NCBI GenBank assembly: GCA_049116335.1
Contig: JAGDYZ010000003.1
Span: 248,001-312,000, forward strand
DNA length: 64,000 bases
Reading direction: 5' to 3'
Source of the DNA: CANMIH01 sp049116335
GTDB taxonomy: Bacteria; Pseudomonadota; Alphaproteobacteria; Rhodobacterales; Rhodobacteraceae
Position 1 is the stretch's first letter. Each line of letters opens with the position of its first letter. The notes beneath the pieces were generated by a model. The model saw only the letters and a program-made list of their open reading frames with translations, made no database searches and was not told the origin of the DNA. A program made the position numbers and the translations under genes. Positions 42,622 through 51,575 of the stretch are shown in pieces.

Positions 42622-43020
42622 ATGGCCTTGCCAATGTTTGCAAAAGCAAAAGAAGAAACCGCCAAGTCTTACGAGGCCCCCTATCGGGAGGGCAGCCTCA
42701 CCGACAAGCGCCGCTCAGTCCTCCACGAAGGCATTACCATCAAAGGGGATTGGAGCAGCGACGGGATCGTCGAGTTCGGTGGAACGATCGTCGGCGATTT
42801 GACCGCAGAAACACTCGTGCTGACCAAAGACGGCAAAATCACAGGCAACGTTCGGGCCCATACCGTCATGGTCGAAGGCCAGATCGAGGGCACGATTGCA
42901 GCGGTGACGGTCACCATCAAATCTCAAGCCCGGGTCAACGCAAATATCGCGGCCGAAGTCATTTCTGTCGATGCGGGCGCTCAGATGAACGGTCACCTGC
43001 AAACCAAAGAGAAAGCCTAA
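42622..43020 (+). CDS. bactofilin-family protein
   Basis: 132 residues. The core (RRSVLHEGITIKGDWSSDGI, VEFGGTIVGDLTAETLVLTK, IEGTIAAVTVTIKSQARVNA) is the repeating beta-helix of bactofilins, cytoskeletal proteins that polymerise without nucleotide and organise cell shape or envelope synthesis. It is a plus-strand insertion between the major tail and tail terminator genes, with its own start and a four-base overlap with the terminator stop. An upstream in-frame extension runs antisense through the tail gene and is dismissed. A role in lysogen envelope or exclusion is speculation. Confidence 0.88.
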   Translation: MALPMFAKAKEETAKSYEAPYREGSLTDKRRSVLHEGITIKGDWSSDGIVEFGGTIVGDLTAETLVLTKDGKITGNVRAHTVMVEGQIEGTIAAVTVTIKSQARVNANIAAEVISVDAGAQMNGHLQTKEKA

Positions 43021-43439
43021 GCCAAAGGATCCGCCGTCGTGTAATAGAGCACGATCGGAATGATCGCAGCTTTCAGGGGGGAAGCGCCCTCAATCGGCAA
43101 ATCGACAGGTTGCGGAGCTTCAGGCTCAACCCAGTCGCAATGGCCACACAATGTTCGGTCGGATGCGAGCACCGCCCCAAGGCTCGCAACCAGCCAGTCA
43201 AAGGCTGCATCGCGCCCCTCGCTCACTTGCACGATTACCTCGATCTCAGCCCGATGCTGGTAATGATAAGCCAGAGGCGAGAGCGTCACCTCAGGCGTCC
43301 CCGGCTCCCCATCTCGCAAGATCACAACGCTCTCCCGACCGATCCGTTCCGGCAGCACCGCGTTGCGCAGCACCAAGGCATCCAGCACCTGAAGCTTGCC
43401 ATGCAAAGAGGCAAGGATGGTTTCGCGAGAACTGAGCAT
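43017..43439 (-). CDS. tail terminator / tail completion-like protein
   Basis: 140 residues from MLSSRETILASLHGKLQVLD. The sequence (LSPLAYHYQHRAEIEVIVQV, then LVASLGAVLASDRTLCGHCD) resembles phage minor tail proteins of the terminator type, with a hydrophobic C-terminal beta stretch. It lies between the HK97 gp10-like gene and the major tail gene, the expected place. The ORF could start 13 codons upstream. Confidence 0.72.
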   Translation of the reverse strand: MLSSRETILASLHGKLQVLDALVLRNAVLPERIGRESVVILRDGEPGTPEVTLSPLAYHYQHRAEIEVIVQVSEGRDAAFDWLVASLGAVLASDRTLCGHCDWVEPEAPQPVDLPIEGASPLKAAIIPIVLYYTTADPLA

Positions 43440-43482
43440 GCAGTTGTTTTCTTCTTTCAATTCCGTCATGAAGCCCACTGGC

Positions 43483-43558
43483 GGGCCTGTAGCTCAGCGG
43501 TTAGAGCAGGGCGCTCATAACGCCTTGGTCGCAGGTTCGAATCCTGCCAGGCCTACCA
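43483..43558 (+). tRNA. tRNA with CAU anticodon, probably tRNA-Ile2
   Basis: A cloverleaf with acceptor GGGCCTG/CAGGCCT (one G-T pair), D-arm AGCTCAGCGGTTAGAGC, anticodon loop CTCATAA and T-arm GGTTCGAATCC, with encoded CCA. CTCATAA occurs in both elongator tRNA-Met and tRNA-Ile2 (lysidine at the wobble base, reading AUA). TTGGTCGC after the anticodon stem is like tRNA-Ile2. First of four tRNAs in the tail module. Confidence 0.85.
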
Positions 43559-43560
43559 AA

Positions 43561-43644
43561 GCCCCCTTGGTGGAATGGTAGACACTGGAGACTTAAAATC
43601 TTTTGCCTTCGAGCGTGCCGGTTCAAGTCCGGCAGGGGGCACCA
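43561..43644 (+). tRNA. tRNA-Leu (UAA)
   Basis: Acceptor GCCCCCT pairs with AGGGGGC; the anticodon loop CTTAAAA gives UAA, and a long variable arm is present as in class II tRNAs. CCA is encoded. It starts two bases after the previous tRNA and would read UUA and UUG. Confidence 0.93.
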
Positions 43645-43646
43645 AA

Positions 43647-43736
43647 GGAAGTGTGGCCGAGTGGCTTAAGGCTCTGGTCTTGAAAACCAGCGTAGGTGAA
43701 AGCCTACCGTGGGTTCGAATCCCACCGCTTCCGCCA
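43647..43736 (+). tRNA. tRNA-Ser (UGA)
   Basis: Acceptor GGAAGTG/CGCTTCC, anticodon stem CTGGT...ACCAG with loop CTTGAAA (anticodon UGA), a long variable arm and encoded CCA. It begins two bases after tRNA-Leu and reads mainly UCA. Confidence 0.94.
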
Positions 43737-43777
43737 CTTCACTTTCCTTTTGATTGCAAATAAGTATCGCGGAAGGC

Positions 43778-43853
<76 letters not shown>

Positions 43854-43890
43854 TTAGCGAGCTTCACAACAGTCTGCTTCGGTCGCCCTC

Positions 43891-44523
43891 TCACCCAAAC
43901 CGCCCCTCCACCCAGTTCGCCACGATCAGCCCCGGCACCGCCGCCTGCGCGCGTTCTGCATCCCGCGCAAGATCCAGCCGTTTCGCGAGCTTCACCTGCG
44001 GCACCAGCAGAAAAATCGGCACCGTCGCTTTTCCACGGCCCGTCTTGGACCGCGAGGCCACGCCTAAGCCCCGGCTGTTCAGCCGTCCATCAGCCACCAG
44101 CAAGCTTGGACCGTTTCGCCGATAGACAAACCGCAGGCGCAGACCGCGCCGCCTTTCCCATTCGCCGGGCGTGAGCGCCTTGCCGCGCGTGCCCTTACCG
44201 GCCGCCGGCGTTGGGATGGCAAGCCAGAACCCGTCCCGCGAGCGGATGAGCGGGCCTGTGTCATGAGCGCCGACGATAACCGGCGCCTTCGACCAGACGA
44301 GTGCCGCAGCGTTCAGGCTCTCCCCTGACCTCGGATAGGTCTGGCTCCGGATCGAGTTTGCCAGCCGCCGCCCAAGTCCCGCTTGGGTGATCTGCCCTCG
44401 CCAGGCGGTCTTGAGACCGGTTCCCGCTTCCCGCATGGCAGCGCTGACAGCCTTTTCGCCAGCTTTGACCTCCGCGGCCATGACCGCGACCAGATCCGGG
44501 CTGATGTCGATGCTAAGTTTCAC
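43891..44523 (-). CDS. HK97 gp10-like / DUF6441-type phage protein
   Basis: 210 residues, basic, starting MKLSIDISPDLVAVMAAEVK. The early helix (SAAMREAGTGLKTAWRGQIT) and a later Arg/Lys-rich stretch (EWERRRGLRLRFVYRRNGPS) are typical of head-tail joining or minor tail proteins of this group. It overlaps the upstream connector gene by four bases. The tRNA cassette lies on the other strand immediately downstream. Confidence 0.7.
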   Translation of the reverse strand: MKLSIDISPDLVAVMAAEVKAGEKAVSAAMREAGTGLKTAWRGQITQAGLGRRLANSIRSQTYPRSGESLNAAALVWSKAPVIVGAHDTGPLIRSRDGFWLAIPTPAAGKGTRGKALTPGEWERRRGLRLRFVYRRNGPSLLVADGRLNSRGLGVASRSKTGRGKATVPIFLLVPQVKLAKRLDLARDAERAQAAVPGLIVANWVEGRFG

Positions 44524-44831
44524 GCGGGGGCCAGCTCAATCGTCCAGACAAGCCGCTCGCGGTCCCGACGCGGCTCACCCTGGATCAGGAAGGTTTCTTC
44601 GCCGATCAGAATCTGTTCTTGCGGCCGAGGGGCCGGGATATCAGCCACCCGCACATCGATCCGGGTGGTGTCCGACAGGAGCCGCGCCGAGCCAAACTCC
44701 GTAAGCTCGTCGGGCCGGCGCAGAATGCCGCGGGCACGGGTGAATTGCCCCTCGTTGTCCCGATGCCAGATCTCGACCGAGAGATTGGCATCGAGGAAAA
44801 GAACCCCAAGCGCGTCTGCAAAGGCGGTCAT
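44520..44831 (-). CDS. phage head-tail joining protein
   Basis: 103 residues from MTAFADALGVLFLDANLSVE, in ATGA overlap with the capsid stop. It is a small beta-rich protein (SARLLSDTTRIDVRVADIP, EQILIGEETFLIQGEPRRD) of the size and position of gpFII-like connectors. A longer in-frame start at 44912 lies inside the capsid gene and is less likely. Confidence 0.72.
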   Translation of the reverse strand: MTAFADALGVLFLDANLSVEIWHRDNEGQFTRARGILRRPDELTEFGSARLLSDTTRIDVRVADIPAPRPQEQILIGEETFLIQGEPRRDRERLVWTIELAPA

Positions 44832-45844
44832 CACGTCCGCTTGGCCGAGCGCAAAACCTGCGGCCGGGTGCAGATCGGCAGCGGGTTGCTCTCGATCTCG
44901 AGCCGCACCCATTCGTCGCGGTCGCGATCGGGGATCATCCGCGCATAGAGCGGAAGGCCCAGCGTGTTGACCGTCTCGAACGTGTCGGCCGGGGCGTAGT
45001 AGATCTCGAAGAGGCCCTCGACTCCTTCCGGGTAGAAATACGCCTTGTCGGTCGGCACGCCAAAGCCAAGCCCGCCCCGGTAGCGGCGGAAGGTGATGCC
45101 GCCGAAGCTGACCTCCTCCCCTACCCTGCCCCGCAGATCGGCCGCGGCTGCCGTGTTGAGATAGGTCTCGCGCACCTCCTTATGGGCCACGAGATCGGCA
45201 AAGAAGGCCGAGCCGCATTCGGCGCGCAGCTGCACCTGACCGGCAGCGAGGCCGCCAAGGCTATCCTCGACGCTTTCGATCAGCGCCTGGCAGCGTTTCC
45301 TGAGCGCGCCAGAAGCTGGCGATTGGTTGTCGAGATCAAAATCGACCTCAGCCGCCGGTGTGATGCCAAACTCGGTGTAGTAGTTGATCACCGTCGCGCC
45401 ATCCTTCGGGTCCTTCACCACGCCTTGAATTCCATTGAAGAGGTGGAACTCGAAGGTGGCCTCCGCGTCGTTGCGCAGCCGTCCCATCTTGCGGGCTACT
45501 TCGGTCTGGACCTGCTGGGTGGCGGTTTCCGAGCCGAAGTCGCGGATCCCCTGGATCTCGGCGGCCCAAAGCACGTCCTGCTTCTTGAACTGGCGGCAGA
45601 CAAAGGCGCGCATGTCGCGACGTTCGGGGATCTGCTGTTCATAGGCAGAGCCCCTTTCCGAGAACGGGATCAGCGACAGCGTGCCATCGCGGCTTTCGAT
45701 CATCACTGTGCGCTGGCGCACGCCGCGCGCCCCGAACAGGCCGGAGCCCGACAGGATCGCCGGCTTGAAGGGGATGTTTTCCAGAGCCCGGGTGAGCTCG
45801 ATAATGCTGAAGGCGTCGCCCTCAAAGATGTCCATGGTTGCCAT
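44831..45844 (-). CDS. major capsid protein (lambda gpE family)
   Basis: 337 residues: MATMDIFEGDAFSIIELTRA, then LFGARGVRQRTVMIESRDGT and RDMRAFVCRQFKKQDVLWAA, characteristic of the lambda gpE family (HK97 fold). It is encoded directly after the decoration protein. Predicted to form the icosahedral shell. Confidence 0.92.
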   Translation of the reverse strand: MATMDIFEGDAFSIIELTRALENIPFKPAILSGSGLFGARGVRQRTVMIESRDGTLSLIPFSERGSAYEQQIPERRDMRAFVCRQFKKQDVLWAAEIQGIRDFGSETATQQVQTEVARKMGRLRNDAEATFEFHLFNGIQGVVKDPKDGATVINYYTEFGITPAAEVDFDLDNQSPASGALRKRCQALIESVEDSLGGLAAGQVQLRAECGSAFFADLVAHKEVRETYLNTAAAADLRGRVGEEVSFGGITFRRYRGGLGFGVPTDKAYFYPEGVEGLFEIYYAPADTFETVNTLGLPLYARMIPDRDRDEWVRLEIESNPLPICTRPQVLRSAKRT

Positions 45845-45868
45845 GGGGATGTCCTTTCTCTCTCAGGC

Positions 45869-46240
45869 TCAGCGCAAGATGATGCCAAGTGCGGCCAAAG
45901 CCGTGGTGGCGGCGGTGATCTGGGCCTCGGTCGCACCGTCAGGCCAGACGAGCTCATGCTGGTTCACAAGCGTGGGGCCGCGCAGGACGACGACGCCAGG
46001 CGCATCGGCCGCCGAGGCATCGACACCGGCCCAGAGAATGCCAGCAGCATTCTGACTGCCGTTCGTCGCAGCCGGTGCGAGCCCGGTGTACTTGCCGCCG
46101 GTGGTGATCTTGCCGAGCACTGTGCCAGGCGCGAGCTTTCCGGCGCCCGAGGCGATGGTGACGGTTTCTCGGGTGTAATCGCGGAGCACTTCCCAGACGA
46201 GGAAGCCGCCCGCGTGTTTGCCTTCAGAGAGCGTGGTCAT
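45869..46240 (-). CDS. head decoration protein (lambda gpD-like)
   Basis: 123 residues beginning MTTLSEGKHAGGFLVWEVLR with RETVTIASGAGKLAPGTVLG and a C-terminal VVVLRGPTLVNQHELVW, the gpD pattern. It caps the three-fold sites of the mature capsid. It lies between protease and capsid as in lambda. Confidence 0.9.
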   Translation of the reverse strand: MTTLSEGKHAGGFLVWEVLRDYTRETVTIASGAGKLAPGTVLGKITTGGKYTGLAPAATNGSQNAAGILWAGVDASAADAPGVVVLRGPTLVNQHELVWPDGATEAQITAATTALAALGIILR

Positions 46241-46246
46241 GATGCG

Positions 46247-47311
46247 TTAGCCTTTCGTCTTGAAAGTGCGGGCGATCACATCGCCCCAGGATTGGGTGGT
46301 GGCCGCGCGCCCGGGTTGAGCGTGGGCAGCGGTGATGTTGGGGGTGTTCTCTGCCTTGGCGCCGAGAAGACGGTTGCGGACCTCATCGAGGCTCGCGTCC
46401 TCTTCCAGAAAGCGCCCTGCCATCTGCGGCTGACCGGCCAGGCGGCAGAGATCGATCACGGCCCGCGCATGGGCGATGGCCTCCGCGCGAATGGCGCTGG
46501 CCTCCGGAGCAGTGTTGGCGACTGCAACACTGCTCTCGGACGGGCTGGATGGGCGGGTGTTCCCGTCGGAAACACCCACGTCCCGGTTCTCCGGCGGCGT
46601 GATTTCGTCCGGAGGGATGTTGTCGTGTCCAACATCCCCTTCGGGATCGTCGGCTCCAGCCGCGTCTGCCTCCGATGCGCCGTCCGTGTCAGAACCGTTG
46701 GATGCCCCAACGGTTTCGATCGCCTCCACCACTTCCGGCGGTGCATTGCGGAAACGCGCCACATCGAAGGAGGCGGCGAGTTTCACGGGCTCGGCAATGC
46801 GGTCGATAAGCCCGAGATCCAGTGCGTCCTTGGCATCAAGCCAGGTCTCGGCCGCCATCAGGGTGGCGATTTCGTCATCGGGCTTGCCGGATTTGGCGGC
46901 ATAGCCCTGGATAAGGCTGCCCTTTACCTTGTCCAGCGCCGCGGCCGTGGCGCGCATGTCCTCAGCCGTGCCCATGACGAGTCCTGAAGGGTCATGGATC
47001 ATAAGGAAAGCGTTCTCGGGCATGACAATCTCTTCGCCTGCCATGGCGATGTAGCTCGCCGCCGAGGCCGCGATACCATCAATCCAGACGGTGATCGTGC
47101 CCGCATGCCGCTGCAGCGCGTTGTAAATGGCGACTGCATCAAAGACCGAGCCGCCGGGGCTGTTGAGGCGCAGATCAATCGCCGCATCGTCGGGCAGCGC
47201 GCCGAGTTCCGCGAGGAACCCCTTGGCGCTGACACCATAGGCGCCGATTTCGTCATAGATCAGCACTTCCGTGCCCGACGCACGGGCACGGATCGTGTAC
47301 CAGGATTTCAT
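46247..47311 (-). CDS. ClpP-like (S49/S14-type) prohead protease and scaffold
   Basis: 354 residues. The ClpP-like domain holds DLRLNSPGGSVFDAVAIYNA, the serine in DGIAASAASYIAM and the histidine in FLMIHDPSG. The acidic C-terminal part (from about 200) may be the scaffold that the protease cleaves away, as for lambda gpC/Nu3. It follows the portal gene by four bp. Confidence 0.92.
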   Translation of the reverse strand: MKSWYTIRARASGTEVLIYDEIGAYGVSAKGFLAELGALPDDAAIDLRLNSPGGSVFDAVAIYNALQRHAGTITVWIDGIAASAASYIAMAGEEIVMPENAFLMIHDPSGLVMGTAEDMRATAAALDKVKGSLIQGYAAKSGKPDDEIATLMAAETWLDAKDALDLGLIDRIAEPVKLAASFDVARFRNAPPEVVEAIETVGASNGSDTDGASEADAAGADDPEGDVGHDNIPPDEITPPENRDVGVSDGNTRPSSPSESSVAVANTAPEASAIRAEAIAHARAVIDLCRLAGQPQMAGRFLEEDASLDEVRNRLLGAKAENTPNITAAHAQPGRAATTQSWGDVIARTFKTKG

Positions 47312-47315
47312 GGGG

Positions 47316-48821
47316 TTACTCCTGCTGCGGTGTCGTGGACGACCCGCTGCCGTCCTCGTTGGGGGTATCTGGGTCAGGGATCCCAGTTGGTGTGGCGCGC
47401 GCGCCCTGCGTTTCGCCGGGGCTCGCGCGATAGGTCAGGCCAAGATCGGCGGCGCGTTTCGCGTCAGAGGCATTCTCGCGGTCGACCTCTTCGATGTCAT
47501 AGCCCGTGGCCTCAACGACCTTGCGCCGAGACGTCAGCCCAGCCTCCATCGCAAGTACCTGCGCTTGGATGTCTTTGAGCGGATCGACCCAGTCCCACCG
47601 CGGCGGTATCCATTGCACCGGGCGGGAGATGACGGGATCTGCCTCCAGAGCGCCGGACAGTACGGCCGTTTCCAGCCAGCGCCGCCAGATGGGGCGGCAG
47701 AGCTGATGTGCCATGACACCGTGCTGCAACTGGCCGATGCGGCGCCGGAACTCGACCAGTTCGGCGCGGAGGCTGGAATAGTTCGCCTGGCGCACATCCC
47801 CGGTGACCAGATGATACGGCAGCCCAAGCGAGGCGGAGACCGCTAGCAGCGTGCGGTATTGGAAGGCCTCGTAGCCACCACCGACATCGGCGGGGCTTGA
47901 GAACTTCACATCCTCCCCCGGCAGCAGCACTTGCATGGTGCCAGGCTCGAGGCTGGCGATCGCGGCACCATCAAGGTCTGCCTCCCCCTCTCCCATCATC
48001 GGGTCTTCGGGCGCGGTCTTGGTGATGAAGCCCGCGAACATCGCCGCGGTCTTTTTGCGGTCGAGTTCCGCATCGTCGTACTGATCGAGCAGGAACAGCC
48101 GCACCATGGCAGGCGCCACATGCGGCAGGCCTCGGATCTGGCCCGCATCAATGGGGCGATAGATGTGCAGCACCTCCTCGGCAGGCACGCGGACGGTGTC
48201 TGGCACCGCGACGCGCTGATCCGTGCTGTCGCCCGGATGGCGGCGGCGGAAGTGATAAGCCACCCGCCGCCCGATCAGGTCGAATTCGATCCCGCAGCGG
48301 ATGCGGTTGCCGTTCGGGTCCGTCTCGGTTTTCTCAAAGGGCAACATCTCCGATTGCAAAAGCTGCAACTGCAGAGGCACCAGAAGCCCGTCCTCACCAC
48401 GACGCGGGCGCAAGCGCACGAAACACTCGCCCGCGACAAACATCTCCCGCGCGACCATGGCCTGCAGACCGTAGAAATCGGTAAGACCATCGGCGTCCGC
48501 TTCATCGGTCCATGCAAGCCAGAGCTTCTGGACCTGATCGCGTAGCGCCGTATCGGTGATGAGCGAGGACGGTTTGATCCCATCACCCACAAGGTTCGCC
48601 GCAAAGGCCTCGCAGGCATTGGCGGCATAGCCATTCGTCACCACCAACTCGCGCGAGCGGGCCAGCAGCCGTGGGCCACCCGAGGCGACCAGCGCGTTGA
48701 TGTTTTCCAAGGGCGGGTTCCAGCCCCGCAGACGCCGCTTGGCCATCGCCCCTTCGAGACGCGCACGCATGGCTTCAGGGCCACCCGGCTTGGGGCGGCG
48801 GAACATGTCGAACAATGCCAT
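47316..48821 (-). CDS. phage portal protein (lambda gpB family)
   Basis: 501 residues. The N-terminal region (RRLRGWNPPLENINALVASG, LARSRELVVTNGYAANACEA) and the later RPIDAGQIRGLPHVAPAMVR are typical of lambda-type portals. It forms the DNA gateway dodecamer. The C-terminal tail is acidic and Pro/Ser/Gly-rich. Confidence 0.93.
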   Translation of the reverse strand: MALFDMFRRPKPGGPEAMRARLEGAMAKRRLRGWNPPLENINALVASGGPRLLARSRELVVTNGYAANACEAFAANLVGDGIKPSSLITDTALRDQVQKLWLAWTDEADADGLTDFYGLQAMVAREMFVAGECFVRLRPRRGEDGLLVPLQLQLLQSEMLPFEKTETDPNGNRIRCGIEFDLIGRRVAYHFRRRHPGDSTDQRVAVPDTVRVPAEEVLHIYRPIDAGQIRGLPHVAPAMVRLFLLDQYDDAELDRKKTAAMFAGFITKTAPEDPMMGEGEADLDGAAIASLEPGTMQVLLPGEDVKFSSPADVGGGYEAFQYRTLLAVSASLGLPYHLVTGDVRQANYSSLRAELVEFRRRIGQLQHGVMAHQLCRPIWRRWLETAVLSGALEADPVISRPVQWIPPRWDWVDPLKDIQAQVLAMEAGLTSRRKVVEATGYDIEEVDRENASDAKRAADLGLTYRASPGETQGARATPTGIPDPDTPNEDGSGSSTTPQQE

Positions 48822-48826
48822 TTTGG

Positions 48827-49054
48827 TCAGAGGCCCTTGGTCGCCATCACGCGCACGTGGCGCACCATGCGGCGGCCCTCGGCTGCGGCGATTTCGCGGT
48901 CCAGGGCCTCAATGGCCCGGTCGATCTCGGCGACGCTGCGATAGTCCACCGTTTTGCCGTCGTAGCTGACGCGGGCCACCCCAGAGGAGCGTTGCGACAT
49001 CAGCGCCTCCCGGCGAAGTTTCAGTGTCGCCAAATCCGCCATGCCCAAACTCAT
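48827..49054 (-). CDS. gpW-like head-tail joining protein
   Basis: 75 residues starting MSLGMADLATLKLRREALMS, then ARVSYDGKTVDYRSVAEIDR, closely matching the gpW pattern of two helices flanking a beta hairpin. ATGA overlap with the terminase stop makes 49054 the likely start; the ATG at 49042 is an alternative. It sits between terminase and portal as in lambda. Confidence 0.8.
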   Translation of the reverse strand: MSLGMADLATLKLRREALMSQRSSGVARVSYDGKTVDYRSVAEIDRAIEALDREIAAAEGRRMVRHVRVMATKGL

Positions 49055-51024
49055 CCCATGTATGTTGACCGCGCAACGCGGCGCACCTGTGCCTTGCGTA
49101 CAGATTGCGGGCCTGTGGCAGAGGCCGTGCCCCTGCCATCCGCGACCGCAAACTGCGCCGCGAGTTCTTCCCACCTCGCGTCTGACCAGCGGTCTGCGCC
49201 GAGAATCCAAGCGGCCGCGCGAGCATAGACACGGCAGTCGAGTGCCTCGTTGCGTTCCCTCAGCTTTTGCCATTCGAGTTTCGCGAAGCCGCGCTTGTTC
49301 TTGACCGTGACCAGTTGCTCGGCCGTCAGCTGCTTTAGCCATTCAGCATCGACCCAACCCGGCAGATGGAGGAAGCCGGGAGGAAACCGCTCCCCATCCG
49401 CCGGACTGGTGATTTCCGGCGGATCAAGCCGCAGGAAACGATAGGTCTCGGCCTTGAAGGTCGAGGTGGCGATGGTCCAAAGCCGGGCGCCGCGGCGCAG
49501 GCGTTTGCCGCCTATGGTGGCGTCGACATAGGTCGGCCCCGTTACAGGGCTTGCCCGATTGAAGCCCTCAAGGCCCTTGATCGGGGCCACCTGTCCGAAC
49601 CCCATCTGTCGCGCCCAAGCGTAGACAGCCGCCGTCTCATAGCCCGTATCAATGGCGAGCTTTGTCAGCGTCATCACCGCGCCGCTGTCATGAAGCCAAC
49701 TCCGCCCCAAGAGGTCGCTGAGTTTTTGCCAGCACGCCTGATCGCCCGGACCGCCTTCGATGACGATGTGATCAATGAGCCAGCTTTGCAGGCCCTTGCC
49801 CCAAGCCCAGACATCAACCTCGATCCGGTCTTTCTGCACATCAGCCCCGGCAGTCAGGAACAACCCGCCCGACGGCACCGTGCCCGAGCGCCAATCTTCC
49901 TTCAGCCCCTGCAGCCGCTGCCAGTCTGGGGCCTCGCCGCTTTCCATCCAGGTTTCACCAAGCGAGGTGTTGACGAAGGTCTTCATCGTCTCGTCCCCGC
50001 CGGCGCGCGCCGAGAGGAACGCCTTGGCCATGGCCTCGAGCCGCACCCAGGGCGAATAGATCTCGTTCAGATGAAAGCCCGCAGTTCCGTTGAACGGCGC
50101 GTCCGCGATCCAGCGGCCCTTCGAGATTGCAGACCAGCGGGTCTCATCCTTCCAGGGCGCGTCGCACTTGGCGCAGTGGTAGAGCGCGGTTTCTGGACGA
50201 TAACCGCCCTTCTCATCCTTGTCCCATTTGACCTGCCCCCAGGTCAGAATTTGTTCATGCCCACATTTGGGGCACGGCACCCAGAACCGGCGCTGGTCGC
50301 TTTCCTCGAATGCCGCCTCGATCCGGCTCGCGCCCTTGTTTGTCGGCGTCGAGACCAGCACGATCTTGCGGTTCCAGAACGTCACCGTCCGCTTCTTCGC
50401 GAGGTTGACCGGGTCGCCCTCGGCACCAGCGCTGAAAGGATAGCGGTCGACCTCATCGCAGAGCAGCAATCGGATCGGTCGGCTCGCCAGCCCCGAGGGT
50501 GCGTTGGCACCCACAATGGTCAAATGCCCGCCCGGGAACCGCTTGTGCAGGATCTTGTTGTTGCCGTCTCGCGAACGCGGATCGGCGATCTTGCCCTGCA
50601 GGCAGGGGGTGTCGCGCGCCATCGGCGAGAAGCGGTCCTTTGACCAGGTTTCGGCATCACGCTCGGTCGGCATCACCACCATGATCGGGGCGGGATCCTG
50701 ATCGATGTGATAGCCCACCGTACATAACTGCAACTCGGTTTTTCCGCACTGAGCCGATGACATGATCACGACAGTTTCAGTCGCTGCATCCGAGATCGCA
50801 TCCATGATCCCACGCTGGTATTCGGCGCGGCTCGTACGCCACTGTCCCGGCTCGGCGCTGGCCTCAGAGCTCAGCCGTCGGTTCTGATCGGCCCAATCGC
50901 TGATCGTCAGATCCGGCGGCGGCTTCAGAACTGCCAGTGCCTTCGCCACCGTCCACTTCAGGATCGGCGACCCCTGCAAGGTCAATTTCAGCTTCGAGTT
51001 CAATGTCTGGCTGCGCGAGATCAT
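49051..51024 (-). CDS. terminase large subunit (lambda gpA family)
   Basis: About 657 residues. The ATPase has Walker A SSAQCGKTELQL and Walker B LLLCDEVDRYP; the nuclease aspartates lie in GADVQKDRIEVDVWAWG and LAIDTGYETAAVYAW. A zinc-like CPKCGHEQ...CAKCDAPW segment is present, as in gpA. The ATG at 51024 lies 161 bp inside the small-subunit gene; later start codons near MKWTVAKAL-like sequence are possible but still overlap. It packages DNA into the prohead. Confidence 0.93.
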   Translation of the reverse strand: MISRSQTLNSKLKLTLQGSPILKWTVAKALAVLKPPPDLTISDWADQNRRLSSEASAEPGQWRTSRAEYQRGIMDAISDAATETVVIMSSAQCGKTELQLCTVGYHIDQDPAPIMVVMPTERDAETWSKDRFSPMARDTPCLQGKIADPRSRDGNNKILHKRFPGGHLTIVGANAPSGLASRPIRLLLCDEVDRYPFSAGAEGDPVNLAKKRTVTFWNRKIVLVSTPTNKGASRIEAAFEESDQRRFWVPCPKCGHEQILTWGQVKWDKDEKGGYRPETALYHCAKCDAPWKDETRWSAISKGRWIADAPFNGTAGFHLNEIYSPWVRLEAMAKAFLSARAGGDETMKTFVNTSLGETWMESGEAPDWQRLQGLKEDWRSGTVPSGGLFLTAGADVQKDRIEVDVWAWGKGLQSWLIDHIVIEGGPGDQACWQKLSDLLGRSWLHDSGAVMTLTKLAIDTGYETAAVYAWARQMGFGQVAPIKGLEGFNRASPVTGPTYVDATIGGKRLRRGARLWTIATSTFKAETYRFLRLDPPEITSPADGERFPPGFLHLPGWVDAEWLKQLTAEQLVTVKNKRGFAKLEWQKLRERNEALDCRVYARAAAWILGADRWSDARWEELAAQFAVADGRGTASATGPQSVRKAQVRRVARSTYMG

Positions 51025-51460
51025 CGAGCACCTCGCGGATGGCGGCGCGGATCAGGTTCCGGGTGTCTCCGACGGTTGATTGTTCAAAGGCCTGCGGCGC
51101 CAACCGGTCGGGCAACGCCAGAAGGCGGGTGCGCAACAGCGCCAGCACGGCGATCCAGGCGGCCTCGATCTGTTCGGCCGCGATCAGCGACCGGCGCTTT
51201 TCTTCGGCTTCCATCTCGGCAAGGTCCGCCCGCGCTCGGATGAACCGCGCACGTTCAGCCGCATAGTCAGGAGCGCCCGCCTGCGCCTTCAGCGCCTGAT
51301 CGCGCAGATAGCGGACATAGCCACGCACGGAGCCGATCAGATCATACTGGCCGCGCTCGGCCTTGGGGATCACGCCCTCGCGGCTCAGCTGCTGGACCCG
51401 CCGTTCCGAAAGATCCAAAAGCCGCGCGATCACGCCGATGGGCTGTGTAGCTGTCGACAT
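50864..51460 (-). CDS. terminase small subunit (Nu1-like)
   Basis: 198 residues with an N-terminal winged-helix (GVIARLLDLSERRVQQLSRE, GVIPKAERGQYDLIGSVRGY), the Nu1 DNA-binding domain, then a helical middle and an acidic C-terminus. It recognises the packaging site. It lies at the head of the late operon; the 115 bp upstream, divergent to a small plus-strand gene, should hold the late promoter. Confidence 0.85.
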   Translation of the reverse strand: MSTATQPIGVIARLLDLSERRVQQLSREGVIPKAERGQYDLIGSVRGYVRYLRDQALKAQAGAPDYAAERARFIRARADLAEMEAEEKRRSLIAAEQIEAAWIAVLALLRTRLLALPDRLAPQAFEQSTVGDTRNLIRAAIREVLDDLAQPDIELEAEIDLAGVADPEVDGGEGTGSSEAAAGSDDQRLGRSEPTAEL

Positions 51461-51575
51461 TCGCAGACCTCGAGAGTTCTATTAACCGTATGGATTTGCG
51501 TCGAATTCACTGGATAAGCTTGGCCACCAGAGCGAAGGTCACGACAGCAGAAAACACAACTCAGGACGCCTCGAG

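Noticed and set aside
45182..46987. 601-codon plus-strand ORF
   Set aside because: It is antisense to capsid, decoration and protease genes, all with clear family motifs on the minus strand.
49366..50643. 425-codon plus-strand ORF
   Set aside because: It is antisense to the large terminase and has a shadow-like composition.
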